Source: Clostridiaceae bacterium AF10-41 (GTDB lineage: Bacteria > Bacillota > Clostridia > Clostridiales > Clostridiaceae). Taken from it: a stretch of DNA of 63,820 bases. Made by a program: the position numbers and the translations under genes. The DNA lies in the NCBI GenBank assembly GCA_027686065.1, contig JAQCTH010000012.1, positions 1 through 63,820 on the forward strand, read 5' to 3'. The notes under the pieces are model-generated. The model did no database searches. It was not told the DNA's origin and was given only the letters and a program-made list of their open reading frames with translations. Each line of letters opens with the position of its first letter. Positions within the stretch are counted from its first letter, which is position 1. This document shows, in pieces, positions 26,373 through 35,246 of the stretch.

Positions 26373-27266
26373 ATGATTGCTAAATTAGATTTATATAAAG
26401 TGTTTTGTCAGGTGGCAAAGAGCAAAAGTTTTTCAAAGGCGTCAAAAGAGCTTTACATGACACAACCAGCAGTAAGTCAGGCTGTAATGCAGTTAGAAAG
26501 AGAATTAGATATTAGACTTTTTAATAGAACACCAAAAGGGGTATCTTTAACTAATGAAGGAAAACTTTTATTTGAATATGTAAACTCAGCAATTAACTTA
26601 ATAAATTTAGGAGAAGAAAAAATACTAGAATCTAAGGATTTAACTGTTGGAGAACTAAAAATAGGTGTAGGAGATACTATATCTAAATATTTTTTACTTC
26701 CATATTTAGAAATATTTCATAATAAATATTCTAATCTTAAATGTAAGATTATAAATGGAACTACATCAGAACTTTGTAATTTAATTAAGTGTGGAGAGAT
26801 TGATATTGCAATTTGTAATCTTCCAATTAATGAATCTTCATTAGAAGTAATACCCTGTGGAAAAGTTAAAGATATTTTTGTTTGTGGAGAAAAATATAAA
26901 GACTTAACAAAGAAAAAAATTTCATTAGAAGAAATGGTTAAATATCCTTTGATATTTCTAGAACCTAGTTCAAATTCAAGAAAGTATGTAGAGAAGTTCA
27001 TGTTATCAAAAGGGATAAAAATATCTCCAGAGTTTGAACTTGGATCTTTTGATTTATTATTAGAGTTTGCAAAAATAAACTTAGGTATTGCTTGTGTGGT
27101 AAAAGAATTTTCAAAAGAATATTTAGAAAAAGGATTGCTTTATGAAGTTAAGATTTTAGAAGAAATACCAAGTAGAAGTATTGGTGTATGCTATTTAAAG
27201 AAGGTTCCACTTTCACTAGCTTCTACAAAGTTTGTAGAGATATTAGAAAGTAAGAAAAAATTATAA
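26373..27266 (+). CDS. LysR-family transcriptional regulator
   Basis: 297 residues. The N-terminal helix-turn-helix is FCQVAKSKSFSKASKELYMTQPAVSQAVMQLERELDIRLFNRT, in pieces (SFSKASKELYMTQPAVSQAV). The rest is the usual two-lobed effector domain starting GELKIGVGDTISKYFLLPYL. AAGGAG precedes the ATG. As is typical of the family, it is divergent from its probable target, the F420-ligase-like gene, and no other gene shares the intergenic region. Confidence 0.92.
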   Translation: MIAKLDLYKVFCQVAKSKSFSKASKELYMTQPAVSQAVMQLERELDIRLFNRTPKGVSLTNEGKLLFEYVNSAINLINLGEEKILESKDLTVGELKIGVGDTISKYFLLPYLEIFHNKYSNLKCKIINGTTSELCNLIKCGEIDIAICNLPINESSLEVIPCGKVKDIFVCGEKYKDLTKKKISLEEMVKYPLIFLEPSSNSRKYVEKFMLSKGIKISPEFELGSFDLLLEFAKINLGIACVVKEFSKEYLEKGLLYEVKILEEIPSRSIGVCYLKKVPLSLASTKFVEILESKKKL

Positions 27267-27446
27267 AATTATTAAAACAATGGTATAATATAAATATATA
27301 TGTAAAGTTGATTATATAGAAATAGAAAAGATATTTTTTAATTAATATATTAAATTATTATAAGATAAACTAATTGAAAAAATATGCTGTTAATTAAAAT
27401 AATAAGCTAAAAAAATTAAAAATAAACAATAGAAGGGTAATTAAGG

Positions 27447-28298
27447 ATGAATAATATTATATTAGTAGCAGAAACAGGTTCAGATATCACAAAAGACATT
27501 GCAAAAGAAATGGGAATTTTCCTTGTTCCAATGCATGTTACCATGGGAGATAATACTTACGATGACGGAAGTTTTCCAGTAGAACAAATTTGTGAGTATT
27601 ACAACAATACAAATAAAATACCAAAGACAAGTGGAAGTTCACCACAGGATTTTGAAAAAGTATTTGACGATATTCACAGATTGTATCCAGATAAACAAAT
27701 ATTACATTTGGCATATTCAGCAGTAACAACTTGCTCTTACCAAAGTGCATTGATAGCTTCAGAGCATAGAGATTATGTTACAAGCTTTGATACTAAGAAT
27801 GTATCAGTTGGTCAGGCAGCAATTGTGATCCAAACAGCGAAATATCTAAAAGAGAATCCTAATGTTACTATGGAGGAATTATTAAAAGAAGTAAGTAGAA
27901 TAAGTGAGAGTACTAAAATGTGTTTTGTTCCTGCCGAATTAGAGTATCTTAGAGCAGGAGGCCGCGTAAGTAATGCTGTATTTATAGGTGGTAAAATATT
28001 AAGGATACATCCATCAATTGAAATTGAAAATGGATATTTAGTAGCTAAGAAAAAGTATAGAGGAAAGATGGAAAGTATAGTTCCAAAGCTAATAGAAGAA
28101 TATAGCAGTGATAAAAACCTAGATAAAAAAGAAGTGTATTTATTGTGGTCAATAGGCTTACCAGAATCTGTTCGTAAATTGGCTGAAGATAAAGTAAAGG
28201 AAATAGGAGTTGAGAAAGTTACATGGATGCAAACAGGATGTGTAATTACAACTCATGGAGGCCCAGGCTCATTTGGAATTGTAGGATTTTCTAAATAA
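27447..28298 (+). CDS. DegV-family fatty-acid-binding protein
   Basis: 283 residues, standard DegV length. Motifs: VAETGSDITKDIAKEMGI at the N-terminus, KTSGSSPQDFEKVF (lipid carboxylate site), ASEHRDYVTSFDTKNVSVGQ, and AELEYLRAGGRVSNA. C-terminal GCVITTHGGPGSFGIVGFSK is the usual ending. DegV/FakB proteins carry fatty acids for FakA kinase; no fakA is in the window. It is a single-gene unit with a strong terminator. Confidence 0.93.
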   Translation: MNNIILVAETGSDITKDIAKEMGIFLVPMHVTMGDNTYDDGSFPVEQICEYYNNTNKIPKTSGSSPQDFEKVFDDIHRLYPDKQILHLAYSAVTTCSYQSALIASEHRDYVTSFDTKNVSVGQAAIVIQTAKYLKENPNVTMEELLKEVSRISESTKMCFVPAELEYLRAGGRVSNAVFIGGKILRIHPSIEIENGYLVAKKKYRGKMESIVPKLIEEYSSDKNLDKKEVYLLWSIGLPESVRKLAEDKVKEIGVEKVTWMQTGCVITTHGGPGSFGIVGFSK

Positions 28299-28374
28299 GT
28301 TTAGTCTAATAGTCGTATTATTTCCTAGAATGTTAGTTATGATTAATTAGTATATTTTCTAATTCTACCAAAAG

Positions 28375-28424
28375 TCCACCTCAAATATTAGGTATTTATA
28401 CTTAGCATTTGAGGTGGATTTTTA
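28375..28424. terminator. bidirectional intrinsic terminator
   Basis: TCCACCTCAAAT (28375-28386) pairs with ATTTGAGGTGGA (28408-28419), followed by TTTTT. It lies between the convergent DegV and permease genes. Confidence 0.85.
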
Positions 28425-28444
28425 TAGAAATTGAAAAGTTAAGA

Positions 28445-29578
28445 TTAAATACAAAATATTATTAAATAAACCAAAGGAATTATTATAGCTAGTCCTAAAA
28501 TGTTATAAAATGTAAAAGATCTTAAATAGCTATTACTTTCTTCAGGAAATTCATTAGAGTAAAGTTTAAATGAAATAACACTAGCAAGAGATGCAATAAG
28601 GGTTCCTAGGCCGCCTATATTAACTCCAAGAAGTAACTCTCTAACTGAGTTTGTAAATCCTGATAATAGCATAGTCGCAGGTACATTACTAATTACTTGA
28701 CTTACAATAATTGAGTAAGTAAAGGTAGCTTGTTTACTATTTAATATTTGTTTCATAAAGTTTTTTACACTATCTAAAGTAGATATATTGCCAATGAATA
28801 CAAAGAATCCGATAAAAGTTAATAAAAGAGAGTAATCTACTTTAAAAAATAAGCTTTTATTAAACAATAATACAGTAAGTATAGTAATTAAAAATGTGAA
28901 TCTATAATCTGCTAAATGGAATACGGATAGCAAAATTATAAAGAATAGAATTGAGAAAACAATAACTTCTTTTTTATTTTTAATATCTATAGTTTTTAAT
29001 TGAATTTTCAATTTTTTATTTTTTTCTTTCAATATGAAAAATATTAATAAAATAATTGATATTAATAATAATGGAAAAGTTGATTTAAAAAAATCAATGA
29101 TATCTAATTTATAGAAGGAATAAATAAAAAGATTTTGTGGATTACCCATAGGAGTAAAACTACTCCCAAGATTGGCAGCAATAGTTTGAAATATAATAAT
29201 TTTTATTGGGTTAAAATTAGCCTTTTTTCCTATTATTATAGTTAGTGGAACAAAAGTTATTAAAGCTACATCATTTGTTACAAACATAGATGATATTAAA
29301 GTAATAAAAACTAAGGTGAAAGTTATAGAAGTATAAGATGTACATCCTTTTAATATTTTAGTTGCAATAGAATCTAGTACCTTTAACTCATTGAAGGAAG
29401 AAACAACTATCATTAAATTGAATAAAAGTATTAAGACATTAAAATCAATATAAGATAACTTTGGAACTGAAAATATACAACTAAGTATAGCTAAAGATAC
29501 AGAGATAATTAATACTATTTCTTTTTTTATAAATTCTAAAAAATTTGTTCTTTTGTTTGATTCTATATTTATGTGCAT
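28445..29578 (-). CDS. ArsB/NhaD/SLC13-type anion permease
   Basis: 377 residues and about ten to eleven membrane helices. The ion-transporter superfamily blocks are FVTNDVALITFVPLTIIIG and TIAANLGSSFTPMGNPQNLFIYS (first half), echoed by VSQVISNVPATMLLSGFT and LLLGVNIGGLGTLIASLASV in the second half, an inverted-repeat layout. The substrate could be citrate, another dicarboxylate, arsenite or sodium; there is no ars gene nearby. AGGAG precedes the ATG on the minus strand. It is a single gene. Confidence 0.85.
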   Translation of the reverse strand: MHINIESNKRTNFLEFIKKEIVLIISVSLAILSCIFSVPKLSYIDFNVLILLFNLMIVVSSFNELKVLDSIATKILKGCTSYTSITFTLVFITLISSMFVTNDVALITFVPLTIIIGKKANFNPIKIIIFQTIAANLGSSFTPMGNPQNLFIYSFYKLDIIDFFKSTFPLLLISIILLIFFILKEKNKKLKIQLKTIDIKNKKEVIVFSILFFIILLSVFHLADYRFTFLITILTVLLFNKSLFFKVDYSLLLTFIGFFVFIGNISTLDSVKNFMKQILNSKQATFTYSIIVSQVISNVPATMLLSGFTNSVRELLLGVNIGGLGTLIASLASVISFKLYSNEFPEESNSYLRSFTFYNILGLAIIIPLVYLIIFCI

Positions 29579-29684
29579 AAGTACTCCTGTTTAAAATAAT
29601 ATTTGTATAAAATAGCGCAATTTTATTTTAGTATAAAGGAACTTAAATATGCAAGAGCGATTTTTAATAAAAGTAATAGTGAAT

Positions 29685-29950
29685 TTATTCATTAATAGCT
29701 TCAATTCCTTGTTCTTTTAGTTTATTTAAATTATCTTTCATATTTTTAAGTTCTTCCTGTGAATGATCTGTCCATTCAGTTATCTCTCCAATTACTTTTA
29801 ATGGTAAGGCTGTACTATAAGAACTAGTAGGATTTCCTGAAAGTCTTTTATCCGTTAAATAATGTGGGACTTTGTTCCATGATAAAAAGGTCCGTTATCT
29901 AAAATTATATCTGATTTAGAGGCAGTAGTTAATTTGTCTTCAATACTCAT
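29685..29950 (-). pseudogene. arr: rifampin ADP-ribosyltransferase (arr) remnant
   Basis: The minus strand from ATG 29948-29950 gives MSIEDKLT...DNGPFYHGTKSHII and then a stop. One frame over, it continues LTDKRLSGNPTSSYS and LKVIGEITEWTDHSQEELKN to a TAA at 29685-29687. The first block is the start of Arr (GPFYHGTK), the second its end (PNLTDKRFPGNPTKSY...). About 80 residues between them, including most of the NAD-binding fold, are missing. A large internal deletion plus a frame change makes it inactive. No other gene was found in the 520 bases between the permease and the next operon. Confidence 0.75.
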
Positions 29951-30101
29951 ATGAATTCTCATTTTTAATAGAATAAAGCAATATATAGGTTTTAAAAATG
30001 ATTGCAAAATAACAAAATAAAGCAATGAAAATGGATAATAATGTAGTATAATACAAATTAGGGAATGAAATAATTATAATTAGTAATAAGGAGGTAAGTG
30101 A

Positions 30102-30581
30102 ATGCCAAGACCAATATTAGTAGGAAAAGTAGAAAATCAAAATAAATTAGAACTAAATATTCAGAAATCTGTAAGTCAAAGAATCTCTATGGATAAAACT
30201 TTGTTAGAAAAGAGACTAAGAAATAAAAGATCAAATGGGTTTATGGAAGCAATAAATAAGCTTGATGTTGGCGGATGTGAACAGTGTAAAAAGCAATTTA
30301 AGGATTGTGTAGAAGCAATAAAAAATGAATTTAAAGATATACCAGAAAATAATTTATTGGTTGGATTGGTTGCTAAGTGTTATTTGGGGCAATCATATGA
30401 GGTTCATACAGTTGATATGAGTGGAAGTATTTTAGTTCATTATAAGTCTTCTGAAAGTATGCCAGTTTTACTTGAAAGGGCTAGAGGGTTAGCTCTTCAT
30501 GGAGGATATGAATATATAGAAGTTTATACAGACTGCTTATGTGCTGTAAAAGTTGATGGAAGTGTTAGTATAGTAAAGTAA
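30102..30581 (+). CDS. unknown protein, first gene of the Ycf46-type AAA operon
   Basis: 159 residues, not recognised. It starts after AAGGAGG, and a TATAAT -10-like box lies at 30047-30052. Residues 1-50 are basic and polar; CEQCKKQFKDC at 59-69 might hold a metal. The C-terminal half looks like a compact alpha-beta domain: SYEVHTVDMSGSILVHYKSSE, in pieces, then ARGLALHGGYEYIEVYTDCLCAVKV. There is no signal peptide or membrane helix. Fifteen bases separate it from the next gene. The operon layout implies that it works with the AAA ATPase at the far end. Confidence 0.7.
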   Translation: MPRPILVGKVENQNKLELNIQKSVSQRISMDKTLLEKRLRNKRSNGFMEAINKLDVGGCEQCKKQFKDCVEAIKNEFKDIPENNLLVGLVAKCYLGQSYEVHTVDMSGSILVHYKSSESMPVLLERARGLALHGGYEYIEVYTDCLCAVKVDGSVSIVK

Positions 30582-30596
30582 AGGGAGTAGATTAAA

Positions 30597-32324
30597 ATGG
30601 GAGAACGTGTAATAAGTACAGCAAATTTAAATGTTATAGAAAATAATTTAAGTAAGTTAGCTAATAATCTGGTAAAAGTAGCTGATAATATAGAAGTTGT
30701 ATCTGTCAGAGTTAATAATGTAGATAGAAAAATGAATACGGTATCATCAGAATTAGAGGCTTTAACATCAGAGTTTAGAGAATTTGTTAATGAATCAAAG
30801 AGAATAGCTAATTTAGCAGATGCGAAACAAAACATAGTTATGTTGGAGCAAGAGCTAGAAAAGGAATTTGGAAATTATGATACAGTAAGGAAACATACAG
30901 TAGGAATTCTTCAAGCCGCAGATATTAGTGTAGTTAAAAAGGAAACAATAGAAAATGCTACTGAAGAATTAATGTTATCAACGCCAAGATATTGGTTAGC
31001 TCCAGCCTTAATAGCATTATCAGCATGGTTAAGCGATAATAAAGAACTTGCAGATAAAGCACTTAAGGAGGCAATAAGAAGAGATGATGAAAAAACATCT
31101 TTACTTTTCTGTTTAATAAGTAGAAGAGCAGGTAAGCTTGATGGTTCATTAGTGTGGCTAGAAAGATATTTCTCAATGCAGGATCCAGAAAAAATGGAAC
31201 GTAAGATAATTGTTGTATTAGATGCATTTGCAAGTGGATTATTTGGTGGAGATGCAAATGGTATTTGTTCCTCAAAGATTAAGCAGTGGCTTGATGAATT
31301 ATCTTCAAAAGCTGGATTTGTAGAAAGACAAAGGCAACAATGGCAAAATGCTCTTCTTCTTAAAAAAGCTAGTATAAATGAAAATGACTTTCCTATACTA
31401 AAAGAACATAGTAACACATGGGAAAAGCTTAAAGATGTTTTAGAAATAGCTGAAACACATGATGTTATTTATAATTATTTTAGTGATATATTCAATACTA
31501 AAGTAGAAAATTCAGCATCAGTATCAGCAAAGATAGATGAAATACTAGATAATTTAGTTGAAAATTATGATACTGAGGAGTTACCAATTAGAGCTAATCT
31601 TAGAAAGAATAAATTAATAATTGAAGAAAATGGGGAAGTTAGTAGAGCAAATAAGAGATTTGATGCAGAAAATCAAGGTTATGAAAAATATGAAGACTTC
31701 TCTCAACATCTAACTAATATTGCATTATCACCTGAATCAAGTGGAGCTTTAATTGCAACTCAGAAACTTGCAATTTCATTATCTAAGGATTGGATATTAG
31801 ATGCTCATGAAGACTTAACAGCTAAAAGCAGAGCAGCAGTCCCAATTGAAGTTGAAGTTAATATTAATAATTGGACTGGCAAAACTAGAGAGGGAGTTAA
31901 TGCTGAAGAACTTAGTTCTTCATTAAATAATCATATAGATGGAATTAAAGAAGAAGAATTAAGTAAACTTAAATGGCCAAATAGGAAAGTAATATTAGTA
32001 GGAATAATTGGTAGTATTATAGCTATTTTAGGAATAGCATCTATAGTAGTGCCTATAATTTCTATAGGAATAACTGCATGGATTATAATACATGAAAAGA
32101 AAACAATTGAGAAAAATAGAAAAAAAGTAATTGATGAAATTGAAAAGTTTAGAGAATCATCTCAGTCAATTTTAAATGGGTTTTTAGCAGAAGTAGTAGA
32201 TTATAGAAGATTATACTCTGTAAAGGATAGAGAAAGCGAAAAAGTTGTAGAGCTTTTAAAAGAAATTTCACCTGAGCAGTTTATTAGAGTACAAAATAAT
32301 GGTAGAGTAAGACAAGTTTTATAG
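30597..32324 (+). CDS. unknown membrane protein with coiled coil, AAA operon
   Basis: 575 residues, not recognised. Residues 1-115 look like a long coiled coil (heptads around VIENNLSKLANNLVKVADNIEVV and the following SELEALTSEFREF, in pieces). Residues 120-440 are helical and resemble a repeat scaffold (YWLAPALIALSAWLSDNKEL). Around 465-497 there are two tightly spaced membrane helices, VILVGIIGSIIAILGIASIV and VPIISIGITAWIII, so both ends face the cytoplasm. A last helical segment of about 75 residues follows. GGGAG precedes the ATG. It may be the membrane anchor of a complex with the AAA protein (inference). Confidence 0.7.
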   Translation: MGERVISTANLNVIENNLSKLANNLVKVADNIEVVSVRVNNVDRKMNTVSSELEALTSEFREFVNESKRIANLADAKQNIVMLEQELEKEFGNYDTVRKHTVGILQAADISVVKKETIENATEELMLSTPRYWLAPALIALSAWLSDNKELADKALKEAIRRDDEKTSLLFCLISRRAGKLDGSLVWLERYFSMQDPEKMERKIIVVLDAFASGLFGGDANGICSSKIKQWLDELSSKAGFVERQRQQWQNALLLKKASINENDFPILKEHSNTWEKLKDVLEIAETHDVIYNYFSDIFNTKVENSASVSAKIDEILDNLVENYDTEELPIRANLRKNKLIIEENGEVSRANKRFDAENQGYEKYEDFSQHLTNIALSPESSGALIATQKLAISLSKDWILDAHEDLTAKSRAAVPIEVEVNINNWTGKTREGVNAEELSSSLNNHIDGIKEEELSKLKWPNRKVILVGIIGSIIAILGIASIVVPIISIGITAWIIIHEKKTIEKNRKKVIDEIEKFRESSQSILNGFLAEVVDYRRLYSVKDRESEKVVELLKEISPEQFIRVQNNGRVRQVL

Positions 32325-32341
32325 AAGGAGGTATTAAAAGG

Positions 32342-32512
32342 ATGAATGATGATATGATAGTAAATAGAAAATTAATAAAAGATATAGAAAGAAGTAACGA
32401 TTTAGATAATAATAAAGTGGAATCAAAAACAAATGACTTTGCAGCTGCATTTCCCAAATGGGATTTAATGCCACCAGCTGTAGTTGTAAAAAGGGTAAGG
32501 AGAAAGATATGA
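32342..32512 (+). CDS. 56-residue protein with WDLMPP motif
   Basis: A small gene between two unknown genes, start ATG 32342 after GAAGGAGG. The polar N-terminal half is followed by FAAAFPKWDLMPPAVVVKRV and RRKI at the end. The stop TGA (32510-32512) overlaps the next gene's ATG (32509-32511) as ATGA, good evidence that it is translated. The aromatic-proline core with a basic tail looks like a peptide that docks into a partner. I cannot assign a family. Confidence 0.7.
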   Translation: MNDDMIVNRKLIKDIERSNDLDNNKVESKTNDFAAAFPKWDLMPPAVVVKRVRRKI

Positions 32513-32964
32513 AAAATCCAACTTTATATGCTGAATGGGTTGAATGTTTTGATTTAGCCAAGGAAGGAACTCATGATGAAGAAGTATTAAGGTGTATAAA
32601 AAATGGATCTCTTAAATTGGATGCAGGTGTAGGTGGAAGAGTTGCTAAGCAAATGAATGAAGTTATTCAATTTAGATTAAAAAAAGCATCTGAAAAGTTT
32701 ACAAGATCTATGGGATTTAATAATGGAGACATGAATATGCTAACAAATTCATTGTTATTATTAAGAAAGGAATTTAAATTTCTAATACAATTTGTACAAG
32801 TTCCTATTTTTTCAGAAGAAGATATAAAGAATTTTGTCGATGCAATAAAAAAACAGGCAGATTTAATGCAGGAATCTCTTGAATCAACAAGTAAAAACGA
32901 TAGAACAGGAATGTTAGTAAGCGTAATACGAAGAAATAGAATTAATAACCTGGAGGATAAATAA
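32509..32964 (+). CDS. unknown helical protein, AAA operon
   Basis: 151 residues from ATG 32509, which has AAGGAG upstream (a longer in-frame start at 32458 lies inside the small gene and lacks a ribosome site). Not recognised. The sequence is almost all helix-forming: YAEWVECFDLAKEGTHDEEV, RVAKQMNEVIQFRLKKASEK and LLLLRKEFKFLIQFVQVPIF. There is no signal or membrane segment. It begins in the stop of the 56-residue gene and ends one base before the AAA ATPase gene, so production of the three is tightly coupled. Confidence 0.72.
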   Translation: MKNPTLYAEWVECFDLAKEGTHDEEVLRCIKNGSLKLDAGVGGRVAKQMNEVIQFRLKKASEKFTRSMGFNNGDMNMLTNSLLLLRKEFKFLIQFVQVPIFSEEDIKNFVDAIKKQADLMQESLESTSKNDRTGMLVSVIRRNRINNLEDK

Positions 32965-32965
32965 G

Positions 32966-34522
32966 ATGAATTTAAAAGAATGTATTCTTAAGATAAGGCA
33001 GTATTCATTGGCTAGAATACCATTTATATCTTTCAATACACTTGAAAAAAATAGAGCCTTAGAAGTTTGTAAGATAGTATCAGAAGAATTGGCATTACCT
33101 TTCTATGTTCATACCCTTTCTAAGGGAATGTATGATATTTCAAGTGGGAGAACAGTTAATGATGATAAGTCTTTAATGGGAGCCTTAGATTTTATTACAG
33201 AACAAATAAAGATGAAACAGAACTTAACATTTATATTAACAGAAGTATCAGATATTGAAAATGATACAATGACAGCGAGATATCTTCAAGATGTTGTATC
33301 TTTGGCAGAAGAGTATGGAGGTGTAATTATAGCATTAACTACAACTTCTGTATGGGGTCAGTTACAAAGAGCTGGTATGTCGCTAGAATTAGATTTACCA
33401 AATGAAGAGGAAATGCTTAGGATTATACAAGATAATATTGAACCATATAAGAGAGATATAGAAATAGAGTGGGATAATAATGATTACCGAGAAGCAGCTA
33501 CAATTTTGGCTGGAGTAACTCAAGTTGAAGCGCAAAATGTAATAGTATCATTAATTGCTAATAAAGCTATTAAGAAAAGTGACTTGATAGAATTAAATTT
33601 TGCTAAAAACAAACTATTTTCAAATATAGAAGGATTAGAGAAAATTGATGTATCTCAAAATATTTTGGATGTAGGAGGTTTAAGTGGATTAAAGGAATGG
33701 CTTAATAGCAAGAAAAAGCTTCAAACTGCAGAAAAAAGAGATGAATTAAGAAGAAGAGGATTACAGCCACCAAGAGGTGTACTTTTAGTAGGAGTTCCTG
33801 GATGTGGTAAATCACTTTCAGCAAAAGCTATAGCAGCTTTTTGGAATTTACCTTTATACAGACTTGATTTTGCAACAGTTCAGGGACAGTATGTAGGACA
33901 AAGTGAACAACAGTTAAAAGAGGCATTTCAAACTGCTGAGCATCTATCACCATGTGTATTATGGATAGATGAAATAGAAAAAGGTCTTGGTACATCAGGA
34001 AGTGATAGTTCAGGAGTTACTACAAGAATGGTTGGGCAATTCTTATTCTGGATGCAAGAATGTAGAAAATTAGTTTTCGTAGTAGCTACAGCAAATGATG
34101 TATCTAAATTACCTTCTGAACTAATAAGACGTGGGCGATTTGATGAATTATTTTTTGTAGACTTACCCTCAGAAAGTGAAAGAGAAGAAATAATCAGTTT
34201 ATATTTAAATAAGTATATAAATATGAGATTATCAGAATCCTCCATGAGACAACTTGTAGAGATTACAGATGGATTTACTGGTGCAGATTTAGAATCATCA
34301 ATTAGGGACGTTGCTTATAGACTAATTGCAGATGATGAGTTGAAATACTCAGATGAATTAATAATAAATTCATTAAAGAATGTTATTCCATTATCTAAAA
34401 CAAGTCCAGAAAAAATAGAAGCAATTAGAGAGTGGGGAAGAGAAAGAGCGGTGCCAGCTTCAGGTCAACCTATAGGTGGGAATTTATCCAATAATAAAGT
34501 ATCTAGAAGAGTTTTAGTTTAG
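32966..34522 (+). CDS. Ycf46-type AAA ATPase
   Basis: 518 residues. Residues 1-210 are an inactive-looking AAA-like or Rossmann lobe (NLTFILTEVSDIENDTMTAR) as in Ycf46 proteins of chloroplasts, cyanobacteria and scattered bacteria. The C-terminal AAA module has Walker A GVPGCGKS near residue 276, Walker B VLWIDEIEK near 331, sensor VVATAND near 375 and arginine finger IRRGRFD near 390. The Ycf46 family has no settled function; it resembles CbbX and classical remodelling ATPases. CTGGAGG precedes the ATG. It is the last gene of a five-gene operon whose other members are all unknown. Confidence 0.88.
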   Translation: MNLKECILKIRQYSLARIPFISFNTLEKNRALEVCKIVSEELALPFYVHTLSKGMYDISSGRTVNDDKSLMGALDFITEQIKMKQNLTFILTEVSDIENDTMTARYLQDVVSLAEEYGGVIIALTTTSVWGQLQRAGMSLELDLPNEEEMLRIIQDNIEPYKRDIEIEWDNNDYREAATILAGVTQVEAQNVIVSLIANKAIKKSDLIELNFAKNKLFSNIEGLEKIDVSQNILDVGGLSGLKEWLNSKKKLQTAEKRDELRRRGLQPPRGVLLVGVPGCGKSLSAKAIAAFWNLPLYRLDFATVQGQYVGQSEQQLKEAFQTAEHLSPCVLWIDEIEKGLGTSGSDSSGVTTRMVGQFLFWMQECRKLVFVVATANDVSKLPSELIRRGRFDELFFVDLPSESEREEIISLYLNKYINMRLSESSMRQLVEITDGFTGADLESSIRDVAYRLIADDELKYSDELIINSLKNVIPLSKTSPEKIEAIREWGRERAVPASGQPIGGNLSNNKVSRRVLV

Positions 34523-34630
34523 TATTTATATAATGGTATCGCAAGAAATTAAATTTTAAATTATAGAAAAGAATAATTTATAGTGGATTTCAATGGTAAT
34601 TTATTATATCAAAAATAAAGCATTATAATT

Positions 34631-34656
34631 AAAGTCATACATTAGTATGGCTTTTT
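34631..34656 (+). terminator. intrinsic terminator after the AAA operon
   Basis: AAAGTCATAC, loop ATTA, GTATGGCTTT, then TTT. The stem has one G-U pair. Confidence 0.75.
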
Positions 34657-34720
34657 ATCTTATCTAAAGTATTATTAAAGATACAAATATTATAAGCTAC
34701 TAATAAAGTATATACTAATG

Positions 34721-35073
34721 TGATAAAATATAAAGTGTTTTTTATGATATTAATTTAATTAAAGAATATTAATAATTTATGAGGAGAATTATATTATGCT
34801 TAGTAAATCTTTAGCACAAAAAATAGTTGATAGAATGATGGACATAATACCTTATAATGTAAATATTATGGATAAGGATGGAATAATTATAGCAAGTGGA
34901 GATAGTGATAGGATTAATACATTGCATTTAGGAGCTCAAGAAGCATTGCAAGGAACTTCAGCTATAGAAGTATATGAAGAAAGAGAAGGGGTAAAACTAG
35001 GAGTTAATATGCCTATAATGTTTAACAAACGAAGTATAGGAGTAGTTGGAATAACATGAAGTCCTAAAAATAT
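34721..35073 (+). repeat. long direct repeat, left copy (start of cdaR)
   Basis: About 350 bases that recur at 40155-40507 with about six differences. The repeat includes the promoter-proximal region, ribosome binding site and first 88 codons of cdaR. The beta-glucoside operon lies between the copies. Confidence 0.9.
34796..35059 (+). pseudogene. truncated copy of cdaR
   Basis: 87 codons, nearly identical to the start of the intact cdaR at 40230 (MLSKSLAQKIVDRMMDIIPY onward). A GGA codon is changed to TGA at 35057-35059, and the similarity stops about 15 bases later. It retains GAGGAG and the ATG, so a short N-terminal sugar-diacid-recognition fragment could still be made. It lacks the rest of the sensing domain and the helix-turn-helix. 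Confidence 0.85.
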
Positions 35074-35132
35074 ACAGGAATATATTGTTAAAGGGTTATT
35101 ATATAGAAATATCAGAAAATTTAATTTGGGTA

Positions 35133-35161
35133 TTGACATCGATTATGCTAGATGCTACAAT
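35133..35161 (+). promoter_or_regulatory. sigma-A promoter of the bgl operon
   Basis: TTGACA (35133-35138), 17 bases, TACAAT (35156-35161): a near-perfect vegetative promoter. Transcription would start about 10 bases before the first RAT antiterminator site. Confidence 0.8.
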
Positions 35162-35173
35162 TCAATTATTAAA

Positions 35174-35203
35174 AAGGATTGTAACTCTCTGAGGCATTAC
35201 CTT
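35174..35203 (+). promoter_or_regulatory. RAT antiterminator site 1 (BglG/LicT type)
   Basis: AAGGATTGTAAC then, nine bases on, GGCATTACCTT. This follows the ribonucleic antiterminator pattern AAAGGATTGTTACT...GGCAAAACC bound by BglG/LicT proteins. Its right half is shared with the 5' arm of the terminator that follows, so the two structures are mutually exclusive. Confidence 0.85.
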
Positions 35204-35246
35204 CAAAGCATTATTTTGCTTTGGTAGTGCATTAGGGGGTTTTTAT
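35185..35246 (+). terminator. terminator controlled by RAT 1
   Basis: GCATTACC pairs with GGTAGTGC, extended inside by CAAAGC/GCTTTG and outside by CTCTCT with AGGGGG, then TTTTT from 35240. It lies 270 bases before bglG, so transcription of the whole operon depends on antitermination. Confidence 0.8.

Noticed and set aside
30911..31417. A 168-codon minus-strand frame in the coiled-coil membrane protein gene
   Set aside because: It opposes a gene with a strong start and operon context, and its Leu/Ser-rich composition is typical of a shadow frame.
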